DNA of 10,248 nucleotides from DATDVD01 sp035290065 (lineage in GTDB: Bacteria > Pseudomonadota > Gammaproteobacteria > Coxiellales > Coxiellaceae): positions 1 to 10,248 of the forward strand of contig DATDVD010000061.1 of NCBI GenBank assembly GCA_035290065.1. Reading direction: 5' to 3'. Of the stretch, positions 1 through 6,566 are shown one piece after another; the stretch's first letter is position 1; the number at the start of each line of letters is the position of its first letter. A model generated the notes under the pieces. It saw only the letters and a list, made by a program, of their open reading frames with translations, was not told where the DNA came from and made no database searches. The position numbers and the translations under genes are program-made.

Positions 1-1
1 G

Positions 2-241
2 GCGGTGCCACGAGCAGTTGCGGATGCAGTTGGGCTGGCGGTCGATGCGGCGGTGCCACGAGCAGTTGATGATGTAGTTGGGCAGGCGATAGATGTGGCG
101 GTACCACGAGCAGTCGAGGATGCAGTTGGGCCGGCGGTCGATGCGGCGGTGCCACGAGCAGTTGCGGATGCGGTAGGTCCAGCGGTCGATGCGACGGTAC
201 CACGAGCAGTCGCCGATGCGGTAGGTCCAGCGGTTGCCAGG
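2..241 (+). repeat. Five tandem 48-bp coding repeats (16-residue units)
   Basis: Five consecutive in-frame 48-bp units begin at 2, 50, 98, 146 and 194. The consensus protein unit is AVPRAVADAVGPAVDA. Units differ by a few substitutions (for example Asp-Asp, Glu-Asp or Ala-Asp at residues 7-8) and the last decays at its 3' end. Within each unit valine (or isoleucine) recurs every fourth residue, so the 16-mer is itself four AVxx tetrads: AVPR, AVAD, AVGP and AVDA. The array continues to the window edge and may extend beyond it. DNA identity between units is high enough for slippage or recombination to change copy number. Confidence 0.93.
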
Positions 242-1237
242 GAAGTGCATGCTCGCTTGGAAGGAACTCGAGACGCTCTCGATGCTCTAGGGCAAGAAGG
301 CGCTAATGTACGGCGACTATTAGGTGAAGGGGGATTGACCGCTGTTCTTAGACGTCATGAAACTTTGCTTCAACAAGTAAGACTTGATGCACGTAGATAT
401 GTGGCTAGAACTGAAGAGACAGGCGGGGAGGCCAAAGCTAAAGCAGGAGGAGCTCGGGAGGAGAGTTTTATTCGCGAGCGCGATACAATATTAAGAGAGA
501 TAGCTAATGATGCAATGATTCATTGCATACATACAGCAGGAGGATCTGGAGGAAGTGGGAGTAGCGGTATTCGATTGAGGAAGGGGGCTTCTGCTGCTGC
601 GGGTGGTGGTGAAGAGGGCGGTAGAGAAGCTCTTGGGGTTCTCGACCAACCCGTCCCACATCATATCCCGGTTTCAACCGGATCTGCGATGGCTGGAATG
701 TCTGCGCCTCCTACTACTACGCCTGGCCCTCATCCTAGCCCTTCTCTGGGATTGGGAGGAGGTGGATTTCCAGCAGTGGCAGCAGCTCTAGCCGCCGCCG
801 CCCCAGCCGCTAGTGCTGCAGCTCCAGCTCCAGCTCCAGCTCCAGCCGCCGCCGCAGCTGCAGCAGCAGGTGGTGTCTCGGTAGAGAGAACTGCTCAGGG
901 AAGAGAGCGTACTCCTGGCCAAGGAGTAAGTTTACCTTTGGGAGGAACGGGAAGCGCAGAAAGGGGTAGTGTCGGAGTTAATGTGCAAGGAAAGCAAATT
1001 ATGGCTAATCAACCGCGAGTTTTAGAGGCTTTGGGAAACATATTGCCCTATAGTGCCGAAGAATTACGAGCAAAATATGGGGAGGATGATGACCACCCTG
1101 GCGAAAAGCGTCAACAATGGTTTCAATTGGCTGTTAGGCTCTTTCAAGACCCTGCATTTCGTAGAGATCCTGTGGAAGATGTAGAAACTTTCACAATCCT
1201 TCAAAGTGTAGGCGGAGGCGCTAGGGGATTGAGATAA
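2..1237 (+). CDS. Low-complexity repeat protein of unknown function, 5'-truncated by the window edge
   Basis: This is an open frame of 411 codons running in from the left edge and ending at TAA 1235-1237; the real start lies outside the window. I do not recognise the family. In order it shows: five 16-residue repeats (nt 2-241); a charged, probably helical or coiled-coil stretch rich in Arg, Glu, Leu and Ala (about nt 242-535); a Gly/Ser-rich linker; a Pro/Thr/Ser-rich stretch (about 640-760); an Ala/Pro-rich linker (about 775-870) containing alternating Ala-Pro; a Gly/Arg/Ser-rich stretch; and a compact C-terminal segment of about 75 residues (about 1000-1237) that looks globular, with mixed hydrophobic and charged residues. 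No signal peptide can be judged because the N terminus is missing, and no transmembrane segment is obvious. The DNA is visibly more GC-rich than the SUF genes, at least in the repeats and linkers. The modular, largely disordered build would suit a surface, secreted or host-interaction protein, but that is inference. An overlapping frame at 603-791 was judged a shadow. Confidence 0.75.
   Translation, partial: AVPRAVADAVGLAVDAAVPRAVDDVVGQAIDVAVPRAVEDAVGPAVDAAVPRAVADAVGPAVDATVPRAVADAVGPAVAREVHARLEGTRDALDALGQEGANVRRLLGEGGLTAVLRRHETLLQQVRLDARRYVARTEETGGEAKAKAGGAREESFIRERDTILREIANDAMIHCIHTAGGSGGSGSSGIRLRKGASAAAGGGEEGGREALGVLDQPVPHHIPVSTGSAMAGMSAPPTTTPGPHPSPSLGLGGGGFPAVAAALAAAAPAASAAAPAPAPAPAAAAAAAAGGVSVERTAQGRERTPGQGVSLPLGGTGSAERGSVGVNVQGKQIMANQPRVLEALGNILPYSAEELRAKYGEDDDHPGEKRQQWFQLAVRLFQDPAFRRDPVEDVETFTILQSVGGGARGLR
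821..844 (+). repeat. (GCTCCA)4 hexanucleotide microsatellite
   Basis: Four perfect head-to-tail copies of GCTCCA encode alternating Ala-Pro within the Ala/Pro-rich linker of the left-edge gene. Flanking GCC/GCA/GCT alanine codons extend the low-complexity tract from about 780 to 870. Copy-number changes here would keep the reading frame and change only linker length. Confidence 0.85.
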
Positions 1238-1242
1238 AAGGC

Positions 1243-1276
1243 AAGGGCTGTGTATTATGAGCGATATGCAGCCCTT
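1243..1276. terminator. Hairpin between convergent genes, probable bidirectional terminator
   Basis: AAGGGCTG (1243-1250) pairs perfectly with CAGCCCTT (1269-1276), and the inner bases continue the stem with A-U and G-U pairs to a short loop near 1257-1262. It lies 5 bp after the stop of the left-edge gene and 28 bp beyond the stop of sbcB, which converges on it. T-rich but interrupted tracts follow on both strands (TTTAACTTTACCTTT on the plus strand, GCCTTTTATC on the minus strand), so neither side is a textbook U-run. The position and stem support a shared terminator. Confidence 0.65.
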
Positions 1277-1304
1277 TAACTTTACCTTTCTCACTTCCTA
1301 TACT

Positions 1305-2702
1305 TCAAATGCAGTGACGACTAGAGTGCTGTAATAAACAGCCAAGTTCTTCCAATACGTGTAGTTGCTGGGTATCTAAGCCTTGTTTATTTTTTAGAAA
1401 AATTATCTGTTTTAAAGCCTCTTCAGGAGTTAAGTGGGGATTGCCTTGAAAATCAATTGCCTGGGAAGAAGTATTTAAAGGATCTTCTTCCAAACTAATC
1501 TCCGGAAAATTTCGAGCTAAGACTCGAAACGCCTGTCGTTGTAAATGGGGATTAGAAAATGTTTGAGCCAAAATTAACTTTTTATCTGGTGTTGCGCGGT
1601 GAAATGCTCGGCATAACATTTCTTCCTCGAATGTTTTGAAAGGCATTAAGTATAATGCTGCATCGATATCGACATGTTCATAATCCGGATATTGATAATG
1701 CTGATGATACTCTTGAATCATCTGTAATTTTTTGGGCTTTTCCAAAAGCCATTGTTTATTTTTGTGGGCTAATGCTAATCGCTCAGCCTTTATTTTTTGT
1801 TGATAACGTTCATGCGGGGGGAGTAAAAAAGGAGCTTCACCAGAGCGTTTTCGAATGGAAAATGTTTTTTCATCCACATTATCCGCAGTTGTTTCTTGCA
1901 GTGCTGTTTGATCCAAACGAAGCCATAACGTTTGATTGGTATAATGTTGATGTTGGCCTAAACTTAATACAGGAGCACAAAAATTATCCCGTGCACCAAA
2001 GCTGCCTTGCACCAGGATTGCTTCTTTTAATCGCTCATCCAAGCTCTTAAAAGCGGCAGGCAATTGCATCATGCGTTTCAAGTCCGTTGATTTTTGAAAA
2101 TATCCTTGCACGTAATTCCATTGGGAGGTGTTGTGAAGAAAACATTTGGCCAAAGCAATCGTGGCTTTAACATCCACCAACGCATGATGCGCTGAGCCGG
2201 TGACCCATTGATTAACCGCATTAAGGTGTTCTAATTTTAAAGAAATTTTATTCTCAATGAGAGGCCATTGGATACTGTCCGGTGAAAACAAATAATACAT
2301 CACGGCTATGGGATAAATATCCATTCGATAGCAGCCATTGGCATATTGATGTGTATAGGGGGGTAATAAATTGCGATAAAAACCAAACCGAAGAAATTCA
2401 TCATCAAACCCGAGCGTATTATAACCTAGTGTAATGGTTTCCGGCTGGTTAAAAAGCGCGTGTATTTTTTGAATGGCTTCGTATTCGGTTAAGCCTTGAT
2501 TAATATCAGTGAGAGGGAGTCGATGCGTAATCATGGCTTTAGGGGAAGGAATACAATCCGGATTTATTTTCACCCACCACTCATGGGTTTCTAGTTCATT
2601 AAAATTCTCATCCGTTCGAATGGCCGCAAATTGTAATACCTGATCGAAGCATCGATTAAGCCCAGAAGTTTCAATATCATAAAATAAATAGGTTTTCGGC
2701 AT
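1305..2702 (-). CDS. sbcB: Exodeoxyribonuclease I (ExoI), single-strand-specific 3'-5' DNA exonuclease
   Basis: The product is a 465-residue protein, close to the roughly 475 residues of E. coli ExoI, which degrades single-stranded DNA 3' to 5' in recombination and mismatch repair. The N-terminal half is a DEDDh exonuclease: Exo I motif YDIETSGLN with Asp9 and Glu11, a second motif GFDDEFLR around Asp100-101 after YNTLGFD, and Exo III motif with His172 and Asp177 in AHHALVDVKATIALAK. The C-terminal part (about 350-465) matches the helical ExoI region, with a recognisable FEEEMLCRAFHRATPDKK segment. The ATG at 2700-2702 lies 1 bp downstream of the preceding CDF gene's stop, so the two are probably co-transcribed. 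The other end faces the hairpin at 1243-1276. The catalytic set looks complete and no frameshift is visible. Confidence 0.95.
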   Translation of the reverse strand: MPKTYLFYDIETSGLNRCFDQVLQFAAIRTDENFNELETHEWWVKINPDCIPSPKAMITHRLPLTDINQGLTEYEAIQKIHALFNQPETITLGYNTLGFDDEFLRFGFYRNLLPPYTHQYANGCYRMDIYPIAVMYYLFSPDSIQWPLIENKISLKLEHLNAVNQWVTGSAHHALVDVKATIALAKCFLHNTSQWNYVQGYFQKSTDLKRMMQLPAAFKSLDERLKEAILVQGSFGARDNFCAPVLSLGQHQHYTNQTLWLRLDQTALQETTADNVDEKTFSIRKRSGEAPFLLPPHERYQQKIKAERLALAHKNKQWLLEKPKKLQMIQEYHQHYQYPDYEHVDIDAALYLMPFKTFEEEMLCRAFHRATPDKKLILAQTFSNPHLQRQAFRVLARNFPEISLEEDPLNTSSQAIDFQGNPHLTPEEALKQIIFLKNKQGLDTQQLHVLEELGCLLQHSSRHCI

Positions 2703-2703
2703 A

Positions 2704-3828
2704 TTATTCCGAATAAAATATTTTTACCGACTCAATGGGTGCAATGGTTTTCGCTGTTTTTAAATAATCTTCTTTCACAATACTATTTCTTTTTTGACAC
2801 TCTATCGGAAAAAACAACTCCACATAAATACGTCCACCTAGGTAATGCAGTATTATGCGTTGAATATAATTAACTTCGGGTAAATTTTTCCATACTATTC
2901 GTAGCTCTTCGGTTAAATGAGTTCGATTCGGCAATTTTGTGCAGGGATGAACGGTTTCGTCATTTTCTGAATCTACGTGAGCGGTAACATCCGCCACATT
3001 GGATACATTTTTTAATAATCGATACACCACGCATTCGCCCAAATAATGTCCTTCCGATACGCTGATAAACGGATCGACGATTACATGAACATCCACAAAC
3101 ACACTGCCGCCTAACTTTCGAGTACGCAATTGATGAATCGCTTTAATACCCGGAATCTGTCGAATTTGAGCTTCAATTGCCTGAATGGTGGCGTGATCCG
3201 CAGCACTATCGATTAATTCCCCCACGGCTTGCCACACCATCCATATGCCCATTTTTAAAATAAATAAAGCAATCAAAATAGCGCCCATCGCATCCATATA
3301 CGGAATACCAACATAAGCACCCAATACACTGATCACCACTACTAAAGACACCAAAGCATCACTTCGCGTATGCCAGGCATTTGCCTCCAATAAAGGGGAA
3401 TGAATGTTTTCACTTATTTTTAAAGTATAACGATAACGCCATTCATTGGTGAAAATAGAAATCACGGCCACTAGTAATACGAGTGGGCTGTGTGCATGAG
3501 AGCTTTGGTGAATAAAAATAATTTCCAAGTTCTCATATCCCAACCCGACACCCACACTCACTAAAATAATCGCAATCACAATGGTGCCCAAAGTTTCAAT
3601 GCGTCGATGTCCATACGGATGCTCCGTATCCGGTTTTTTAGAGCCGGCTTTTCCGGCCGCTAAAGCCAGGGCATCGGTGAGGAGATCGGAAAATGAATGC
3701 AATCCATCGGCAATTAACGCTTGCGAATGGCCTATTCCGCCAATCGCGATTTTTAGGATAGCTAAAAGAGTATTGATGAACGCATTCATCAACGAGACCC
3801 GTTTTATTTCGGTATAAGCATCTATCAT
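2704..3828 (-). CDS. Cation diffusion facilitator (CDF) metal exporter with an extended C-terminus
   Basis: This is an inner-membrane divalent-cation/proton antiporter of the CDF (FieF/YiiP, ZitB) family, 374 residues from the ATG at 3826-3828. The frame is open to a TTG at 3838-3840, and neither start has a clear ribosome binding site. About six hydrophobic segments fill residues 10-210. The transport site is readable as His44-x3-Asp48 in TM2 (DGLHSFSD) and His153-x3-Asp157 in TM5 (AWHTRSD). An HD/HD site is typical of zinc-type CDFs, whereas E. coli FieF has Asp-Asp/His-Asp, so I avoid the name fieF. The HPYGHRR segment at 70-76 is a CDF hallmark. A cytoplasmic dimerisation domain follows (about 210-286), and then about 85 extra residues that look like a second, degenerate copy of it. 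It stands 1 bp before sbcB and is divergent from the SUF operon. Confidence 0.92.
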   Translation of the reverse strand: MIDAYTEIKRVSLMNAFINTLLAILKIAIGGIGHSQALIADGLHSFSDLLTDALALAAGKAGSKKPDTEHPYGHRRIETLGTIVIAIILVSVGVGLGYENLEIIFIHQSSHAHSPLVLLVAVISIFTNEWRYRYTLKISENIHSPLLEANAWHTRSDALVSLVVVISVLGAYVGIPYMDAMGAILIALFILKMGIWMVWQAVGELIDSAADHATIQAIEAQIRQIPGIKAIHQLRTRKLGGSVFVDVHVIVDPFISVSEGHYLGECVVYRLLKNVSNVADVTAHVDSENDETVHPCTKLPNRTHLTEELRIVWKNLPEVNYIQRIILHYLGGRIYVELFFPIECQKRNSIVKEDYLKTAKTIAPIESVKIFYSE

Positions 3829-3851
3829 AACGAAAAACAATTACATATATT

Positions 3852-3878
3852 TACAGGCCTTGCAATGCAAACCCTGTA
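3852..3878. promoter_or_regulatory. 27-bp imperfect dyad upstream of the CDF exporter, candidate operator
   Basis: TACAGG (3852-3857) and CCTGTA (3873-3878) are perfect inverted arms around an inner perfect dyad TTGCA-A-TGCAA (3860-3870). Both share the same centre, 3865, so 11 of 13 base pairs match; only positions 58/72 and 59/71 fail. It sits 24 bp upstream of the CDF start. Weak minus-strand promoter elements (TTGCAT at 3870-3865, TATATG at 3849-3844, spacer 15) would overlap it. The DNA-binding protein is unknown. It does not resemble a Fur box or the IscR consensus as I recall them. A hairpin role in RNA is possible but there is no U-run. Confidence 0.55.
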
Positions 3879-3906
3879 TTGTTAAATAGTACAGATATGG
3901 TACTAT
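3879..3906 (+). promoter_or_regulatory. Predicted sigma-70 promoter of the SUF operon
   Basis: A -35 candidate TTGTTA (3879-3884) and a -10 candidate TACTAT (3901-3906) are separated by 16 bp, and a TG dinucleotide at 3898-3899 makes an extended -10. Each hexamer matches 4 of 6 consensus positions. Transcription would start near 3913, giving a leader of about 25 nt before the sufR ATG at 3938. The TATAAT at 3927-3932 is too close to the start codon to be the -10. The leader has no recognisable Shine-Dalgarno sequence and is almost entirely A/T. Confidence 0.5.
3886..3906. promoter_or_regulatory. 7-7-7 inverted repeat, probable Rrf2 (SufR) operator
   Basis: ATAGTAC (3886-3892) and GTACTAT (3900-3906) are perfect inverted arms separated by AGATATG. 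The dyad fills the space between the predicted -35 and -10 and covers the -10, where a bound protein would block RNA polymerase. Like E. coli IscR type 1 sites it begins with ATA and ends with TAT and is of similar length (21 against 25 bp), but the inner bases differ. Autoregulation by the Rrf2 protein encoded 32 bp downstream is an inference from position and symmetry. Confidence 0.6.
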
Positions 3907-3937
3907 ATCAAAAATACACACAAAAATATAATAAAAT

Positions 3938-4399
3938 ATGTTAAAAATCAGTAGATTATCAGATTATGCCATTGTGGCTATGACCCCCTTAGCTCAGTTG
4001 CCGGGTAAGCGGATGAGTGCTAAAACATTAGCTGAAATTACCCACTTGAAGCTCCCCGTGGTGAGCAAGGTGCTAAAGCAGTTGGCGAAGGCGGGTTTAT
4101 TAAAATCGGAGTTGGGACCGGCCGGTGGGTATCTTTTAGCCAGGCCCGCCCATCAGATTACGGTGGCAGAGATGATCGCGGCGGTAGAAGGCCAAATGGC
4201 TTTAACCGAATGTGGGCAAGGAGAGGCGGTATGTGAGCACGATCATGTCTGCTCCTTAAAAGGTCATTGGCGCATGATTAATCAATTGGTCACGAATGTG
4301 TTAACGCAAGTAACTTTACAAGATTTAATTCATGTGCCGGATAAGCCCATTCATTTTTATGCCAATAAATTGGCGGTAGGAAAAGTGCATGAGTGTTGA
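3938..4399 (+). CDS. sufR: Rrf2-family SUF operon regulator (Fe-S-sensing transcription factor)
   Basis: This is a 153-residue Rrf2/IscR-type winged-helix regulator, the expected size. Residues 1-70 form the winged helix (LSDYAIVAM, recognition helix near LPVVSKVLKQLAKAGL, wing GPAGGYLLARP). The cluster-binding loop carries Cys92, Cys99 and Cys105, a C-x6-C-x5-C pattern; E. coli IscR has C-x5-C-x5-C plus a His. His101, His103 and His109 are available as a fourth ligand. It fits the gammaproteobacterial 'SUF system regulator' group found upstream of sufB. The symbol sufR follows use for that group and does not imply homology to cyanobacterial SufR. Its stop overlaps sufB by 11 bp, which suggests translational coupling. 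A dyad in its promoter suggests autoregulation by cluster occupancy. Confidence 0.93.
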   Translation: MLKISRLSDYAIVAMTPLAQLPGKRMSAKTLAEITHLKLPVVSKVLKQLAKAGLLKSELGPAGGYLLARPAHQITVAEMIAAVEGQMALTECGQGEAVCEHDHVCSLKGHWRMINQLVTNVLTQVTLQDLIHVPDKPIHFYANKLAVGKVHEC

Positions 4400-5819
4400 A
4401 GCGTATATTAAAAAAAATTATGAACACGGTTTTGTCACCGACATTGAATCGGATCAGTTGCCGCCGGGTTTAAATGAAGAGGTGGTTCGTGCCATTTCGC
4501 TTAAAAAAAATGAACCAGAATTTTTATTAAACTGGCGTTTGAAAGCGTTTCGTCATTGGCAAACGATGAAAGAACCCACGTGGGCGCATGTTCGTTATCA
4601 GCCGATTGATTATCAAGCCATTAGCTATTATTCCGCGCCGAAGAGAAAACCGTCTCCTAAAAATTTAGAGGAGGTGGATCCTAAAATCTTGGAGACCTAT
4701 AATAAATTGGGCATTCCTTTGTACGAACAGAAATTATTGCAAGGTATTGCTGTGGATGCGGTGTTTGATAGTGTTTCTGTCGCTATAACGTTTAAAGAAA
4801 AATTAAAAGAAGCCGGCGTTATTTTTTGTTCGTTTTCAGAAGCGGTTCAACAATACCCAAAATTAATCGAACGCTATTTAGGTACCGTAGTGCCTTATCG
4901 CGATAATTTTTTTGCAGCTCTAAATTCCGCTGTATTCAGCGACGGTTCTTTTGTCTATGTGCCGAAAGGCGTGCGATGCCCGATGGAATTATCCACGTAT
5001 TTTCGGATTAATTCGGCCAACACTGGGCAATTTGAGCGAACCTTAATTGTGGCTGAGGAGGGCAGTTATGTAAGTTACTTAGAAGGCTGCACTGCTCCGC
5101 AACGCGACGAAAATCAATTACATGCTGCAGTGGTAGAATTAATTGCTTTGGATCGCGCTGAAATAAAATACTCCACCGTTCAAAATTGGTATCCAGGTGA
5201 TGAAGAAGGAAAGGGGGGTATTTATAATTTTGTGACCAAACGAGGTGCATGCCGTGGCCATTCGTCTAAAATTTCTTGGACGCAAATAGAAACGGGTTCT
5301 GCGATTACATGGAAATACCCGAGTGTTATTTTACAAGGTGATCATTCTGTGGGAGAGTTCTATTCGGTTGCGTTGACAAATCATTTTCAGCAAGCCGATA
5401 CGGGCACAAAAATGATTCATATTGGAAAAAATACAAAAAGTACCATTATTTCCAAAGGTATTTCCGCAGGCCATGGCCAAAACAGTTATCGGGGCTTGGT
5501 GCGCATTCTTCCGACAGCGGATAATGCGCGTAATTATACGCAATGTGATTCGTTGTTAATTAAAGATCAATGCGGTGCTCATACGTTCCCAACGATTGAG
5601 GTTAAAAATCCAACGGCCAAAGTGGAGCATGAAGCAACGACTTCTAAAATTAGCGATGAACAATTATTTTATTGTCAGCAACGCGGTTTAGACCAAGAAA
5701 ATGCGGTAAGTTTAATTGTTAACGGTTTTTGTAAATCCATTTTTAAAGAACTGCCCATGGAGTTTGCAGTCGAGGCCAATAAATTAATGGCAGTCAGTTT
5801 AGAAGGGGCAGTGGGGTAG
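4389..5819 (+). CDS. sufB: Fe-S cluster assembly scaffold SufB
   Basis: The product is a 476-residue cytosolic scaffold subunit of the SufBCD complex, on which nascent clusters form (E. coli SufB is 495). The start at the ATG overlapping the end of sufR gives a family-like N terminus. The beta-helix core runs from about 150 to 400, including VPKGVRCPMELSTYFRIN and GSYVSYLEGCTAPQ. Residues known to be essential in E. coli SufB, Cys405 and Glu434, line up with Cys395 (CGAHTF) and Glu424 (ISDEQLFYC); the 29-residue spacing is the same. The C terminus (ELPMEFAVEANKLMAVSLEGAVG region) is the helical segment that docks SufC. The N-terminal family segment is present, in contrast to SufD. The sequence ends 3 bp before sufC. 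No defect is seen. Confidence 0.97.
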   Translation: MSVEAYIKKNYEHGFVTDIESDQLPPGLNEEVVRAISLKKNEPEFLLNWRLKAFRHWQTMKEPTWAHVRYQPIDYQAISYYSAPKRKPSPKNLEEVDPKILETYNKLGIPLYEQKLLQGIAVDAVFDSVSVAITFKEKLKEAGVIFCSFSEAVQQYPKLIERYLGTVVPYRDNFFAALNSAVFSDGSFVYVPKGVRCPMELSTYFRINSANTGQFERTLIVAEEGSYVSYLEGCTAPQRDENQLHAAVVELIALDRAEIKYSTVQNWYPGDEEGKGGIYNFVTKRGACRGHSSKISWTQIETGSAITWKYPSVILQGDHSVGEFYSVALTNHFQQADTGTKMIHIGKNTKSTIISKGISAGHGQNSYRGLVRILPTADNARNYTQCDSLLIKDQCGAHTFPTIEVKNPTAKVEHEATTSKISDEQLFYCQQRGLDQENAVSLIVNGFCKSIFKELPMEFAVEANKLMAVSLEGAVG

Positions 5820-5822
5820 AAT

Positions 5823-6566
5823 ATGCTAGTAATAAAAAATCTTCACGTCAGTGTCGACGACAAACCTATTTTAAAGGGATTAAATTTACATTTACCCCCT
5901 GGTAAAGTGCATGCCATTATGGGGCCCAATGGCTCGGGGAAAAGTACGTTGGCTAATGTGTTGGCGGGAAAACCGAGCTACACGATTACCGACGGTGAAA
6001 TTATTTTAAAGGGTGTAAAGATTAACGAACTAAAACCTGAAGAACGTGCCCGAGCAGGTCTCTTTTTGGCCTCTCAATATCCTGTTGAAATTCCAGGTGT
6101 TAATAATTTATATTTTATGCGCACCGCTTATAACGAATTGCGCAAGCATCGCCAAGAAGCACCCTTAGATACCATCGATTTTATGGCGCTTGCTAAACAA
6201 AAAGCTCATACGGTGGGTTTATCCGAGAGTTTTTTAAATCGCGCCGTGAACGAAGGCTTTTCTGGCGGTGAGAAAAAACGCAATGAAATTTTACAAATGC
6301 TTTTATTAGAGCCCAGTATGGCCGTTATGGATGAAACAGATTCCGGTCTGGATGTGGATGCACTCCGATTAATTGGAACCGCTGTCAATACGCTTCGCCA
6401 AGCTGATCGCAGCTTTTTAATTATCACTCATTATCCGCGTTTATTAGATTATATTGAACCGGATGTCGTACATGTCATGGTGCAAGGACGCTTTCAACAA
6501 TCTGGCAGTAAAGCATTAGCTCACCAATTGGAGAAAGAAGGGTATGGAGAATTTCTCACCGTTTAA
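5823..6566 (+). CDS. sufC: SUF system ABC-type ATPase SufC
   Basis: This is a 247-residue soluble ABC ATPase, the same size as E. coli SufC (248), which powers conformational change in SufBCD and is not a membrane transporter. Visible motifs are Walker A GPNGSGKST with Lys40, a Q-loop near Gln85, the signature FSGGEKKRNEILQ (146-158), Walker B ending MAVMDETDSGLD with catalytic Glu171, and the switch His203 in IITHYPRLLDYI. The SufC-specific EKKRNE following the signature separates it from transporter ATPases. It starts 3 bp after sufB and overlaps the start of sufD by 23 bp, so the three subunits are probably translated in a coupled way. Confidence 0.97.
   Translation: MLVIKNLHVSVDDKPILKGLNLHLPPGKVHAIMGPNGSGKSTLANVLAGKPSYTITDGEIILKGVKINELKPEERARAGLFLASQYPVEIPGVNNLYFMRTAYNELRKHRQEAPLDTIDFMALAKQKAHTVGLSESFLNRAVNEGFSGGEKKRNEILQMLLLEPSMAVMDETDSGLDVDALRLIGTAVNTLRQADRSFLIITHYPRLLDYIEPDVVHVMVQGRFQQSGSKALAHQLEKEGYGEFLTV

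Noticed and set aside
2..241. CRISPR array
   Set aside because: The repeats are contiguous, in-frame and lack unique spacers; they encode protein repeats.
603..791. Plus-strand 62-codon hydrophobic ORF
   Set aside because: It lies wholly inside the left-edge gene in another frame; the larger frame is open throughout and has consistent composition on both sides. The hydrophobicity comes from reading Pro/Ser/Thr codons out of frame.
1064..1294. 76-codon minus-strand ORF at the end of the left-edge gene
   Set aside because: It spans the terminator hairpin and the antisense of a supported gene; no motif or start signal supports it.
1655..2050. 131-codon plus-strand ORF
   Set aside because: It is antisense to the conserved exonuclease I gene, which has its full catalytic set, and no independent family features are seen.
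3829..3840. TTG start at 3838-3840 for the CDF exporter
   Set aside because: An ATG four codons later exists; neither has a clear ribosome binding site, so the ordinary codon was preferred.
3927..3932. Perfect TATAAT as the SUF promoter -10
   Set aside because: It ends 5 bp before the sufR ATG, leaving no room for a normal leader; the TACTAT at 3901-3906 with extended TG is better placed.
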